DNA of 64,000 bases from Nocardia fluminea (GCF_002846365.1 NZ_PJMW01000002.1:5022001-5086000), one strand, 5' to 3'; counted from the stretch's first letter, positions 30,286 to 38,425 are shown. Program-made: numbers and translations. The notes: a model not told the origin generated them from the sequence alone.

Positions 30286-30490
30286 GTGTGCTCCTGTAAT
30301 TTCGGCGGCTGGTGCCGCAACTCGTACTACCTCAACGCACGGGAAGTCTGAACTGTTCCATTGTAGTCGCCCGGCCACCTCCGCCGAGCGACCCCCGAAT
30401 CGGCGCCGACGTAGCTCGGTACCGGGAGGGTGCCCGCTCAGCGAGACCTGAACCCGCGAATTGACTCGCGGGCCGATAGGGTTTCCGATC
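30286..30490. promoter_or_regulatory. Divergent intergenic region between rbpA and the zinc-finger-like gene
   Basis: A good -10 hexamer for rbpA, TACAAT, lies on the minus strand at 30360-30365, giving a leader of about 70 bases with AGGAG before the ATG. I see no matching -35 box. On the plus strand TAGGGT (about 30477-30482) lies eight bases before the ATG at 30491 and may serve the other gene. Nothing else is recognised in the 205 bases. Confidence 0.5.
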
Positions 30491-30817
30491 ATGTCGCGCA
30501 GTCGCCTGCTGTCCTGCCTGTGGTGCGGGCGGGAGATCGTGGATTCGGAGTCGGGTCGGCGTCGCCGCTATTGCCGCCAGTCGTGTCGCCAACGTGCCTA
30601 CGAGCACCGCAGCAGCCTCAAGGGGACCGGAATTCCCGAGGACGCGGTCGTGCTGACCGCCCAGGAGGCCGCCGATCTCGCCGATCGATGGTTCGCCGCG
30701 CGGTGTGCGGCCGAGGATGTGGCGACGGCGGTCGGGGAGGGCGCCTCCCCGGCGGAGCTGGCGCAGCTGAGCGCGACGTTGCTGCAGCTGGCTCGGGAAG
30801 CCGAACGCCTCCGCTGA
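30491..30817 (+). CDS. Small zinc-finger-like protein, function unknown
   Basis: A 108-residue protein. The first 40 residues contain a putative Cys4 site: CLWCGREI at residues 9-16, then a basic stretch and YCRQSCRQRAYEHR at about 27-40. This is the CxxC...CxxxC layout of short zinc-binding domains. The remainder is an acidic, alanine-rich helical segment (AQEAADLADRWFAARCAAED to LLQLAREAERL), possibly a coiled coil. It starts at ATG 30491, divergent from rbpA and followed by a terminator, so it is a single-gene unit. Proteins of this shape are conserved near rbpA in some actinobacteria, to my recollection without assigned function. A nucleic-acid or polymerase link is inference only. Confidence 0.6.
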   Translation: MSRSRLLSCLWCGREIVDSESGRRRRYCRQSCRQRAYEHRSSLKGTGIPEDAVVLTAQEAADLADRWFAARCAAEDVATAVGEGASPAELAQLSATLLQLAREAERLR

Positions 30818-30826
30818 ACGCGCGAA

Positions 30827-30865
30827 CCCCGTGTCCCGCACCGTGAATCGGTGGGGGACACGGGG
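30827..30865. terminator. Bidirectional hairpin terminator
   Basis: CCCCGTGTCCC (30827-30837) pairs perfectly with GGGACACGGGG (30855-30865). It lies between convergent genes ending at 30817 (+) and 30893 (-). Confidence 0.8.
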
Positions 30866-30892
30866 CTTCGGCGCAGGTGGGCGACTACCGCG

Positions 30893-31903
30893 CTAGTTCG
30901 GCGAAGACTCTCGCGCCCGCAGATACACGGCCGTGACGCCGCCCGCGACGAGCAGCACGAGTGCCGCGGCGGCACCGGCGGTGGCGAGATCGGGACTGGT
31001 GAGTGCCTGTCCGCGCAGCGCCTGCCAGGCCACGAGGGTGAGCAGGCCGAAGTAGCCGAGAACGGCGACAACGAGCAGCGCAGCACGGGTCGTTTCGGTG
31101 CGCAACCAGCGGTAACGAGGCGCCAAGGCCACCAGTGCGACCGCGAGCAGCAGCAGCACCTGGATGCCGTGCAGCCCGACGAAGTGCGGGATGCGCAGGT
31201 CGCCGCCGATGGTGCTCCAGTGGGTGATCGGCATGCCGGCGGCAGCGTCACGTGCTGTATCACCGGGCCGCACCGTGTGCCCGGCCATCAATCCCACGAC
31301 GGTACCGTCGGCCTTGCGCACCAGCTGCGGTCCGGTGAACCCCATCAGATACCCGAGCGCCATCCCGGTCACCGCGAGCCACAGTCCCGCCTTCAACGCG
31401 ATCCTGGTCGGCCGGTCGGCGAGTTTCTGCCAGGAGATGATCACCGCCAGCACGAGATTCGCGACGAACAGCCCGGGCACGCCGGAGGCGAACACCTGCT
31501 GCCCGATCTCGTTGACCGGATCGGTGGAATCGTTGAAATGGCTGAACGTCCCGCGTGCCGCCTGCAGCGCGATGAATCCCACATCGGCGACCCCGGTGAT
31601 CGCGAAGACGGTGCCCAGCCACCAGGTGGCCCGCCGTCCACGGTGCGGCAGCCGCAGGATCCAGGCCAGCGTCAGGCCGTAGAGGGCGAAGGCCAGGCCG
31701 AACTTGGCGGGCTTGAGCCACACCGACTCGCCGAGCAGCAGCCGGTCGTCGACCACCATTCCGGCCATCGACACCACCACCAGCGCGGCCATGAGCGCGG
31801 AATTCACCAGCAGTGGGCCGTGCCAGGGGGCGCGGTCGGTGCCGTCGCGCGCGGTGGGGGACGTGATGCGGGACAGCGTGTGGGTGAGGTCGATCGTCGC
31901 CAT
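30893..31903 (-). CDS. Polytopic membrane protein, function unknown
   Basis: A 336-residue integral membrane protein with about eight hydrophobic helices (roughly residues 30-50, 63-82, 92-112, 142-162, 172-192, 245-268, 276-296 and 303-325). Conserved-looking polar spots are FSHFNDSTDPVNEIGQQ after TM3 and IPHFVGLHGIQ at the start of TM6. Their paired histidines close to the membrane could bind haem or metal. No known family signature is certain, and the length and helix count do not match common transporters. It is transcribed alone: a terminator follows, and the SDR gene upstream on the same strand lies 104 bases away. ATG 31903 is the first start. Confidence 0.7.
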   Translation of the reverse strand: MATIDLTHTLSRITSPTARDGTDRAPWHGPLLVNSALMAALVVVSMAGMVVDDRLLLGESVWLKPAKFGLAFALYGLTLAWILRLPHRGRRATWWLGTVFAITGVADVGFIALQAARGTFSHFNDSTDPVNEIGQQVFASGVPGLFVANLVLAVIISWQKLADRPTRIALKAGLWLAVTGMALGYLMGFTGPQLVRKADGTVVGLMAGHTVRPGDTARDAAAGMPITHWSTIGGDLRIPHFVGLHGIQVLLLLAVALVALAPRYRWLRTETTRAALLVVAVLGYFGLLTLVAWQALRGQALTSPDLATAGAAAALVLLVAGGVTAVYLRARESSPN

Positions 31904-32007
31904 GTAGCGAAGGTAGAAATCCGATGCGCCACACCACGTCCCGCTGCGGAACGGTTCGGCTCCGATACCGGGGTACGGGTCGGCCTACTCGAGTTCTAGG
32001 GGTTGTC

Positions 32008-32859
32008 TCAGATTCCCATGCGCCAGACGGCCGCGTCGACCGCGCGGGGTGAGAGGAGCGCGAGTGCCTGCAGGACACGGGTGTAGGTCGGGTACAGCTC
32101 GACCGGGCGGGTCCGGATGGCGGTGGCGATCCAGTCGGCGGCTTCCTCGGCCGACAGTGCCGCCGCGTCGGCGTACTTGCCGGTGGGCGCGATCATCTCG
32201 GTGCGCACCAGCGGATAGCCGATCGTGGTGACGTGCACGCCGCGGCGCCGGGTCTCCGCGCCGAGACTGCGCCCGAACGCGCCGAGGGCGGCCTTCGACG
32301 CGTGGTAGGCGGTGAACAGCGGCATCGACCCGGCGGCCACGCCCCACGTCGCGACATTGACGATGTGCCCGCTGCCCGCGTCGAGCATCGACGGCAGCAG
32401 TCCCATCGTGAGCCGGGTCGCCCCGAAGTAGTTCAGCGCCATGGTGCGTTCGTAGTCGTGGAACCGGTCGGTGGTGTCGGCGGCCCCGCGGCGGATGGAC
32501 CTGCCCGCGTTGTTCACCAGCACGTCGACGGTGCCGAACTGTTCGAGCAGGGTCTTGACCAGCGCGTCGGTCTGCTCGGCGTCGGCGAGATCGCAGGTGA
32601 TCATCTCGGCGTGCCCGCCTTCCGCGCGAACCGCGTCGCGCACCTCGGCGAGCGGCTCGGCGTTTCTGGCGACGAGCACCACCCGAGCCCCGTGCCGGCC
32701 GAGGGCATGTGCCGCGGCTTTGCCGACGCCCGACGAAGCTCCCGTCAGCACGACGGTCTTGCCCGCGATCTCGTGCTGCTCACCACCGATCAACCGTGCG
32801 AGCACGCGGGGGAGTGCGGGCGGGTTGAGCAGTACCGATTGTGCGACTTCGGCGAACAC
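32008..32859 (-). CDS. Short-chain dehydrogenase/reductase
   Basis: A 283-residue NAD(P)-dependent oxidoreductase. The Rossmann motif TGASSGVG is near residue 39, NNAG near 115, and the active-site YHASK near 189. The usual catalytic Ser, 13 residues before Tyr, is not Ser here: the segment reads VATWGVAAGSMPLFTAY, so a Thr or a shifted residue must serve. A 30-residue N-terminal extension precedes the nucleotide-binding strand. It starts with GTG at 32859, with AGGAG upstream. It is divergent from a TetR gene over a 114-base AT-rich interval and is likely its target. The substrate is unknown; related proteins act on acyl or ketone groups. Confidence 0.88.
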   Translation of the reverse strand: MFAEVAQSVLLNPPALPRVLARLIGGEQHEIAGKTVVLTGASSGVGKAAAHALGRHGARVVLVARNAEPLAEVRDAVRAEGGHAEMITCDLADAEQTDALVKTLLEQFGTVDVLVNNAGRSIRRGAADTTDRFHDYERTMALNYFGATRLTMGLLPSMLDAGSGHIVNVATWGVAAGSMPLFTAYHASKAALGAFGRSLGAETRRRGVHVTTIGYPLVRTEMIAPTGKYADAAALSAEEAADWIATAIRTRPVELYPTYTRVLQALALLSPRAVDAAVWRMGI

Positions 32860-32893
32860 AAGGACTCCTGTCGAGTCGTACGCGGGTGGTGAA

Positions 32894-32907
32894 CAGTTAA
32901 TTGACTG
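32894..32907. promoter_or_regulatory. Candidate TetR operator between the SDR and TetR genes
   Basis: CAGTTAATTGACTG is an imperfect 14-bp palindrome (CAGT and AATT conserved in both arms) centred in the AT-rich divergent interval 32860-32973. It is the best dyad in that interval, but single and short. Confidence 0.45.
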
Positions 32908-32973
32908 AATAGTAAATTACAAAGCGAGCAATTGGGTGTCAACCGGCACCGGAGTCGATGGTTGGATGGAGCC

Positions 32974-33576
32974 GTGAGCACAGCCGGTACCAAAGGTGTC
33001 CCGCGTCCCGAGCGCGAACAGCAGATCCTCGATGCCGCCGTCGCCGAAATCGGCCGCGTGGGGTACGCGGGCCTGTCTCTCGGCGACGTCGCACAGCGCG
33101 CCGGTGTGTCCAAGCCGTTGGTCTATACCTACTTCCAGTCCAAGGACGGGCTCTATATCTCGTGCGTGGACCGGGCGGCCACCGTGCTGTTCGACGCGAT
33201 CGAATCCGCCATCGCCGGGGCGGGCGGTCTCGGTAAGGCGGAACGGACCCTCGACGCGATCTTCGTCGCGCTGGAACCGCGTCCCCACGACTGGACCGTG
33301 CTGTTCGACCGCTCCCACCCCGACGACGGCCCCGCCGCCGACGCCGTCCGCGCCGCCCGCCGCCGAATCGCCGCGCAGGCCGCCCGCGGTGTGGCCGACG
33401 CCATCGGCGCTGTCGAGCTCACCGATCCCACCGACCTGTCGGCGCTGACCGATGTCTGGATGGGTGCGGTGACCTCGCTGGTGCTGTGGTGGTTGCGTCA
33501 TCCCGACCAGACAGCCGCTCAGATGACCGCGCGCATCAGGCGCCTGATCGCCGCACTCCTCACTGCCCCGCGGTAG
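32974..33576 (+). CDS. TetR-family transcriptional regulator
   Basis: A 200-residue TetR repressor with the DNA-binding domain at about residues 10-58: REQQILDAAVAEIGRVGYAG, then LSLGDVAQRAGVSKPLVYTY and FQSKDGLY. The C-terminal domain is all-helical, with WMGAVTSLVLWWLRHPDQT near 153-172. GTG 32974 has GGAG six bases ahead. It is divergent from the SDR gene at 32859 and probably represses it and itself. A terminator separates it from mqo on the other strand. The ligand is unknown, but could be the substrate of the SDR. Confidence 0.87.
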   Translation: MSTAGTKGVPRPEREQQILDAAVAEIGRVGYAGLSLGDVAQRAGVSKPLVYTYFQSKDGLYISCVDRAATVLFDAIESAIAGAGGLGKAERTLDAIFVALEPRPHDWTVLFDRSHPDDGPAADAVRAARRRIAAQAARGVADAIGAVELTDPTDLSALTDVWMGAVTSLVLWWLRHPDQTAAQMTARIRRLIAALLTAPR

Positions 33577-33584
33577 TAGCGATC

Positions 33585-33603
33585 CGCACCCGGTCGGGGT
33601 GCG
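33585..33603. terminator. Hairpin terminator between convergent tetR and mqo
   Basis: CGCACCC (33585-33591) pairs with GGGTGCG (33597-33603) around a five-base loop in the 49-base gap. There is no T tract. Confidence 0.5.
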
Positions 33604-33625
33604 AATGCGCTTGTCCGACAGTAGT

Positions 33626-35062
33626 TTACGAGGACACTTCGGTGGAAGCTTTGGCAGGCGGCAGCAGTTCGGCGAGCAGCGGCGCCCATTCGTATCGGCG
33701 TTCAGGAAAGCAGCGCTCGAGCAACTCGCTCATGATCGACGGTGCGATCGAGGCGCCGGGGGAGGCGCCGAGCAGCCCGGCCATGGTGCCGTCCGCGCCG
33801 GTGACCAGTTCGGTGCCGAATTCCAGGACGCCGCCGAGCTTGCCAGCGGGTTTGACCAGTTGAGCGCGTTGCCCCGCTTGGATCAATGTCCAATCGGCGG
33901 CGTCGGCGGACGGGTAGAAGCGTTGCAGTTGCGCGAACTTGCGCCGGGGTGAGGCCAGCAGTTCGGTGACGAGGTAGCGGACCAGACCGAAGTTCCGCAG
34001 ACCGACCGAGACCAGCGGGACGATGTTGTGCGGGCGCAAGGTGGTGAACAGGTCGGTGAGCTTGCCGTGGCGCAGCAGGCGGGTGCTGAAGGTGGCGTAG
34101 GGCCCGAACAGCAGCGCGCCCGCACCGTCGACCTCCCGGCGATCCAGATGGGGAACCGACATGGGCGGTGCGCCCAGCGCGGCTTGGCTGTAGACCTTGG
34201 CGTGATGCTCGGCGACGACCTCGGGATTGTCGGTGCGCAAGAATTGCGCACCCAGGGGGAACACCCCGTAGCCGCGCACCTCGGGCAGACCTGCCCGCTG
34301 CAACAGCCGCAGCGCGTAACCGCCCGCGCCGACGAACACGAACCGGGTCCGGACCTGGAACCGCCGGCCGCTGTCGAGGTCGCGGCCGCGTACGGTCCAC
34401 AGGCCGTCCGCGCCGCGGGTGAGCCCGGTGATCTCGCGACGCATCCGGACCGCGTTGCCTGCGGCGCTCATCGTCGACAACAACGACCTGGTCAGTGCGC
34501 CGAAGTCGACATCGGTGCCCGCGGTGTGGCGGGTGGCCGCCATCGCCTCGCCGTCGGCCCGGCCGCGCACGAGCAGCGGCGCCCACTCGGCGATCACCGC
34601 CCGGTCCTCGGTGTATTCGATCTGGGCGAAGGCGGGCAGGGTGCGCAGCGTCGCGTAACGCTGCCGCAGGTAGGCGATGTCGCGCTCGCCGAAGACCGCC
34701 GTGACATGCGGTGTCGGGGTGAGGAAGGTGTCGGGCGTGAGCTCGCCACGATGGGCCAGCGCCGACCAGAACCGGCGCGAGAGCGCGAACTGATCGGCGA
34801 TCCCCGCCGCCTTGGCACCGTCGGTCGCGTCGGGCATGTAGTTGAGCTCGCACATCCCGGAGTGCCCGGTGCCCGCGTTGTTCCACGGATGACTGCTCTC
34901 GGCCGCCGGTTCGCCGAGTCGTTCGAACAGTGCGATCGACCAGTCGGGCGCCAGCGTGCTCAGCAGTGCGCCGAGCGTGGCCGACATGATGCCGCCGCCG
35001 ATGAGCACCGCGTCGAGGATGTCGTCGCCGGAGCGGGGCCGGGTGGGTGTGGTGTCGTTCAT
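33626..35062 (-). CDS. mqo: Malate:quinone oxidoreductase
   Basis: A 478-residue FAD-dependent peripheral membrane enzyme. It oxidises malate to oxaloacetate and passes electrons to quinone, in place of or beside malate dehydrogenase in the TCA cycle. The FAD-binding motif LIGGGIMSATLG lies at residues 20-31, followed by LFERLGEPAAESSHPWNNAG and TGHSGMCELNY, a near-invariant Mqo segment. Further family blocks are FVFVGAGGYALRLLQRAG and GYGVFPLGAQFL near 245-275, and LFGPYATFSTRLL near 316. The length matches the family. It is divergent from a LysR regulator whose start is 90 bases away, which suggests local control. Confidence 0.95.
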   Translation of the reverse strand: MNDTTPTRPRSGDDILDAVLIGGGIMSATLGALLSTLAPDWSIALFERLGEPAAESSHPWNNAGTGHSGMCELNYMPDATDGAKAAGIADQFALSRRFWSALAHRGELTPDTFLTPTPHVTAVFGERDIAYLRQRYATLRTLPAFAQIEYTEDRAVIAEWAPLLVRGRADGEAMAATRHTAGTDVDFGALTRSLLSTMSAAGNAVRMRREITGLTRGADGLWTVRGRDLDSGRRFQVRTRFVFVGAGGYALRLLQRAGLPEVRGYGVFPLGAQFLRTDNPEVVAEHHAKVYSQAALGAPPMSVPHLDRREVDGAGALLFGPYATFSTRLLRHGKLTDLFTTLRPHNIVPLVSVGLRNFGLVRYLVTELLASPRRKFAQLQRFYPSADAADWTLIQAGQRAQLVKPAGKLGGVLEFGTELVTGADGTMAGLLGASPGASIAPSIMSELLERCFPERRYEWAPLLAELLPPAKASTEVSS

Positions 35063-35114
35063 GGTCGAACCTCCCGTGAGCTGTGTACCGCCATCGTCGC
35101 GCCGGGAGCAGCGA

Positions 35115-35129
35115 TCCGTCCAACACGGA
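35115..35129. promoter_or_regulatory. Candidate LysR-type operator (T-N11-A palindrome)
   Basis: TCCGT-N5-ACGGA is a perfect 15-bp interrupted palindrome fitting the T-N11-A rule of LysR-type binding sites. It lies 24 bases before the lysR start and about 50 bases before mqo. Confidence 0.6.
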
Positions 35130-35140
35130 ATCGCCGAGGA

Positions 35141-35146
35141 TATGAT
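35141..35146 (+). promoter_or_regulatory. -10 box of the lysR-type gene (leaderless)
   Basis: TATGAT lies exactly six bases before the ATG at 35153 with no Shine-Dalgarno sequence. The operator palindrome sits just upstream, as in autoregulated LysR genes. Confidence 0.6.
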
Positions 35147-35152
35147 CCGGAT

Positions 35153-36055
35153 ATGGATGATTCAGTGGAGACGGGAGCGCAGGCGCTGGCTCCACTGCTG
35201 GCCGCCTTCGACGCGGCGGCCGAGGAAGGTCATTTCACGCGGGCGGCGCAGCGACTCGGCGTACCTCAGTCCTCGCTCAGCCGTCGCGTCAAAACGATGG
35301 AGCACCTGCTCGGAGTGGCGTTGTTCCAGCCGATCGGGCGTGGGATCGCCCTCACCCCGCAGGGGCGTGACCTCTACGCGCGCACCAGGGGTCTCGTGCG
35401 TGCCCTCGACGACGCGGTGCGGCAGGTACGCGCCGACGCCGATCCCGACAGCGGGCTGGTGCGGTTCGGGTTCCCGCTCACGCTCGGCCCGGTGAGCATC
35501 CCGTCGCTGCTCGCGCAGTTCCACACCCGCGCGCCGCGGATCCGGCTGCATCTGGTGCAGGCGCACGGCGAGGCGCTGGCCGAGCAGGTGCGCGACGGCA
35601 GACTCGATCTCGCGGTGATGATCCCGCCTCCGCTCGATCTGCCGACCGTCGATCTCGGACGCCAGCGCATCGACCTGCACGTGTCGCGCGCGCATCCACT
35701 GGCCGGACGCCGGCGCATCGACCTCGCCGAACTGGCGCAGGAGTCGTTCATCGCGAACCCGCCCAGCTATCAGTTGCGCACTCTGCTCGACAGCTGGTGC
35801 GCCGCAGCGGGTTTCACACCCCGAGTGGTGTTCGAGATCACCGAGTTCGAGACCCTGCGCGCGCTGGTCGCGCTCGGGCAGGGCGTCGCGCTGCTGCCCG
35901 CCGCCGAGGTCGCCGATCCCGACCTGGCGGTGATACCCCTCGACGGCGAACGCGACCGCGAGGTCGGCCTGGTCTCGGGAAACCATGACTCGACGCTCGC
36001 GGTCGCGCGGCTTCGGGAATTCCTGATCGCGCGCCGGGCGGCGATCAGTGGGTGA
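35153..36055 (+). CDS. LysR-family transcriptional regulator
   Basis: A 300-residue LysR regulator. The helix-turn-helix is at about residues 14-60: FDAAAEEGHFTRAAQRLGVP, then QSSLSRRVKTMEHLLGVALF and ALTPQGRDLYART. The effector-binding domain follows, with two periplasmic-binding-like lobes from about 95 to 295 (VRFGFPLTLGPVSIPSLL, LDLAVMIPPP, FETLRALVALGQGVALLPAA). It starts at ATG 35153, preceded by a -10 box and a T-N11-A palindrome. Divergence from mqo suggests that it senses a carboxylic acid or redox-related metabolite and controls mqo. That link is inference from position only. Its stop lies seven bases from the convergent M23 peptidase gene. Confidence 0.9.
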   Translation: MDDSVETGAQALAPLLAAFDAAAEEGHFTRAAQRLGVPQSSLSRRVKTMEHLLGVALFQPIGRGIALTPQGRDLYARTRGLVRALDDAVRQVRADADPDSGLVRFGFPLTLGPVSIPSLLAQFHTRAPRIRLHLVQAHGEALAEQVRDGRLDLAVMIPPPLDLPTVDLGRQRIDLHVSRAHPLAGRRRIDLAELAQESFIANPPSYQLRTLLDSWCAAAGFTPRVVFEITEFETLRALVALGQGVALLPAAEVADPDLAVIPLDGERDREVGLVSGNHDSTLAVARLREFLIARRAAISG

Positions 36056-36061
36056 GCGGTA

Positions 36062-36862
36062 TCAGTCCTGGGCGACGCCGGCATCGACGCCACGCGCGGC
36101 GAGCCACGGGTGCGGGTCGATCGGGGCGCCGTACAGCGAGCCGTCCGGCACGTGCACCTCGTAGTGCAGGTGGGGACCGGTCGAGTTGCCACGGTTACCG
36201 ACGGTGGCGATGGTGTCACCGGCGTTGACGTGCTGACCGACCTGAACGAGGATCTCGTTCACGTGACCGAACACGCCGATGGTGCCGTCATCCTGCTGGA
36301 CTCGGACCCACAGGCCGAAGCCCGAAGCCGGACCGGCCTCGATCACGGTACCGTCGGTGACGGCGAACACCGGGGCGCCGATCGGGTCACCGAAGTCGAT
36401 GCCGTTGTGAGCGGCGCCCCAGCGGGCGCCGTAGTAGGAGGTCAGCCTGCCGTTGACCGGGCGAACGGACTGCGGGCGCGGCGGCGGCGGGGGAGCGATG
36501 AACGGCAGCTGCGGTAGTTCCAGGCCGACCGCTTCGCGGTGCTCCTCCCACGGGATCGGGGCGGACGCGGGAACCTGGCCCTGGGGGCCCTGTGCCTCGG
36601 CGGGGGTGTACGCGGTGAAGCGGTACGGCGACTGGCCGGAGTTGATGGCCTCGGTGGCTTCCGCGGCGATCGTGGTAGTGGGAGCAGGGCTCTCGGGCTC
36701 ACTGAAAGTGGCGACGGAGGTACCCACGAGTGCGGACAAAGCCACCGCACCCGCGACCACGCCTCCCCAACGACCTGCGAAGGCGTCGGAGACTCGAGCA
36801 GATAACGGGTTGGTCACGAACATGGTTATGAACGTAGCTAAACCGTAACCTTCGCGGCGCAT
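36062..36862 (-). CDS. M23-family peptidoglycan peptidase, membrane-anchored or secreted
   Basis: A 266-residue cell-wall endopeptidase. A hydrophobic stretch at about residues 33-52 (GGVVAGAVALSALVGTSVAT) acts as signal peptide or anchor. A Pro-rich linker (APPPPPRPQSV) precedes the LytM/M23 domain at about 145-255. Zinc-site motifs are AHNGIDFGDP (HxxxD), GHVNEIL and PHLHYEVH. It hydrolyses peptide cross-links or stems during growth and division. The start is uncertain: ATG 36862 (used) or ATG 36823, which would begin MFVTNPLSARV and leave the signal intact; neither has a strong ribosome-binding site. It is convergent with the LysR gene and divergent from an ArsR-type gene. Confidence 0.88.
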   Translation of the reverse strand: MRREGYGLATFITMFVTNPLSARVSDAFAGRWGGVVAGAVALSALVGTSVATFSEPESPAPTTTIAAEATEAINSGQSPYRFTAYTPAEAQGPQGQVPASAPIPWEEHREAVGLELPQLPFIAPPPPPRPQSVRPVNGRLTSYYGARWGAAHNGIDFGDPIGAPVFAVTDGTVIEAGPASGFGLWVRVQQDDGTIGVFGHVNEILVQVGQHVNAGDTIATVGNRGNSTGPHLHYEVHVPDGSLYGAPIDPHPWLAARGVDAGVAQD

Positions 36863-37007
36863 CCTGTGGCTGCGATCACGAAGCGCTATAACCCCAGTTG
36901 ATCTATAACGATCCCCTAACGAATAGTCCGCATCCCGGTACTCACCGGGTGAAATTCCCCTGCTCAAGATCGTTGCCGAAATCGCGCGAGCAGAGGACAC
37001 TGATTCA
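36863..37007. promoter_or_regulatory. Divergent leader region with a perfect 16-base hairpin
   Basis: The 145 bases between the M23 peptidase and the ArsR gene contain CCCGGT-ACTC-ACCGGG at 36934-36949. Read on the minus strand, GTTATAG occurs twice about 20 bases apart. M23 peptidases in actinobacteria can be under c-di-AMP riboswitches, but I could not match that consensus here. Confidence 0.4.
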
Positions 37008-37346
37008 GTGGACGCTAACGGAGTCCGTGCCATCACGGCCTTGTCCGACCCCACCAGGCGCGCGATCTTCGAGTTGCTGCCGCAGGGTCCCCGTTCGGTG
37101 GCCGACCTCGCCGCCGCCACCAAAATCACCAGTTCGGCCGCTTCGCAACACCTACGTGTCCTGCGTGAGGCTCACCTGGTGCGCATGCGCCGCGACGGGA
37201 ACCGGCACCTCTATTCCCTCGACCCCCGCGGCCTCAACGACGCCCGCGACTACCTCGACAAGTACTGGCCCAGCGCCTTGGCCGCACACGCCGCCGCCCT
37301 GCGGGAGGCCGCCGACGCCGACCCGGCTCAGCCCACCCGGCGGTAA
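37008..37346 (+). CDS. ArsR-family winged-helix regulator
   Basis: A 112-residue ArsR/SmtB-fold repressor. The winged helix spans residues 8-80: ALSDPTRRAIFELLPQGPRS, then VADLAAATKITSSAASQHLR and VLREAHLVRMRRDGNRHLYS. No cysteine pair (ELCVCDL type) or other obvious metal site is present, so it is more like the metal-independent autorepressors that control neighbouring small genes. It starts with GTG at 37008, with AGAGGA about ten bases upstream. Its 3' end overlaps the convergent glycosyltransferase gene by 19 bases. The M23 peptidase gene is divergent from it and could be a target. Confidence 0.85.
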   Translation: MDANGVRAITALSDPTRRAIFELLPQGPRSVADLAAATKITSSAASQHLRVLREAHLVRMRRDGNRHLYSLDPRGLNDARDYLDKYWPSALAAHAAALREAADADPAQPTRR

Positions 37347-38311
37347 CGGGACCGGCCGGATTCCGCCCACGCCTGCTTGTCGAGCTGCATGTCGACCGCC
37401 GCGATCACCTCGGGCACGCCGATGCGCAGCAGCCCGGAGTCGGTGGTCAGGCCGTCCGGATCGCCGACCTGTCCGGCCCAGAGCACCGCGTGCCTGCCGA
37501 GCAGATGCGCGGGCGGGCCGCCCCGGCGTGGCGGCGTGGGACCGAACAGCAGGACCGTGCGGGTCCCGAACGCCGTGGCCAAGTGCGCGACACCGGTATC
37601 GCCACTGATCACGAGCGCGGCTTCGGCCACCGTCGCGGCGAGGTCGGTGAGGTTCTGCCGACCGGCCAGCACCCGGTCGTCGGGCAAGCCGGCCTGGGCG
37701 GCCACCTGCCGGGCGATGTCGTGCTCGAACGGGTCGCCGGTGAGCACCACGTCGCGGCCGAGTACCAGCAGGTGTCGCACCACCGCGGCGAAGCGCTCCG
37801 GCGGCCACCGTCGCGCGGGCGCGCCCGCGCCGATGTGGACCACGACGCAATCGCGACGGCTGATCGAGGCCACCGGCGGCACCAGGCCCAGGTTGCGCCG
37901 GTCCGCGTCGATGCCCTCGCCCTCGAGCAGGCGGCACCACCGGTCCACGACGTGCGCTTCGGGGTCCCAGCGCGGACCGGCGAGCTTGGGCAGGGCGGGA
38001 GTGCGATGACCGATGATCCGCGCGGCCCCGGTATCGGCCAGTGCGCGTGCGCTGGCGCCGTCGGGGCCGTGCAGGTTCACCGCTAATTCGGGCGCGGGAC
38101 CATCCCAGATCAGGGCGGCGGGATCGGCGGTGGCGACGAGTTCGTCGACCGAGGAGATCAGGTCGACGATCTGCTCCAACCGATGTGGCGCCGCCAGGAC
38201 GATCCGGCTCTGTGGTTCGGCCCGGCGCAGGGCACGCAGAGCCGGGACCGCGGAGAGAAGCTCACCGAGGCCCCGAGCTTGCAGCACGAGTACAACCGAC
38301 ACCTTCTTCAT
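37328..38311 (-). CDS. Glycosyltransferase family 9 protein
   Basis: A 327-residue GT-B fold enzyme of family GT9, whose Gram-negative members transfer ADP-heptose to lipopolysaccharide. N-terminal QARGLGELLSAVPALRALRR (residues 11-30) and C-terminal SGDTGVAHLATAFGTRTVLL with FGPTPP (about 237-262) are the hallmark donor-site blocks. Actinobacteria lack LPS, and their GT9 proteins are often near ADP-heptose genes (HldE, GmhA) used for secondary-metabolite or cell-envelope heptosylation. None of those is in this window. It is a single gene, convergent with the ArsR gene and divergent from an HdeD-like gene. Confidence 0.88.
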   Translation of the reverse strand: MKKVSVVLVLQARGLGELLSAVPALRALRRAEPQSRIVLAAPHRLEQIVDLISSVDELVATADPAALIWDGPAPELAVNLHGPDGASARALADTGAARIIGHRTPALPKLAGPRWDPEAHVVDRWCRLLEGEGIDADRRNLGLVPPVASISRRDCVVVHIGAGAPARRWPPERFAAVVRHLLVLGRDVVLTGDPFEHDIARQVAAQAGLPDDRVLAGRQNLTDLAATVAEAALVISGDTGVAHLATAFGTRTVLLFGPTPPRRGGPPAHLLGRHAVLWAGQVGDPDGLTTDSGLLRIGVPEVIAAVDMQLDKQAWAESGRSRYRRVG

Positions 38312-38425
38312 CTACCCGAGACTGTCGCCGACCAAACTTTCGCGAGGGCAACGATGTGACGGCGCGCCCGCGCGCCCGCTCACGGCGGCGCACCCGATCG
38401 CGACACGATCACATCCCCAGCTAAT

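Noticed and set aside
36863..37007. A ydaO-type (c-di-AMP) riboswitch upstream of the M23 peptidase
   Set aside because: Such elements precede wall-hydrolase genes in actinobacteria, but I could not find the conserved GGUGAA/CCGAAUCC-type blocks. Only a simple 6-bp hairpin is present.
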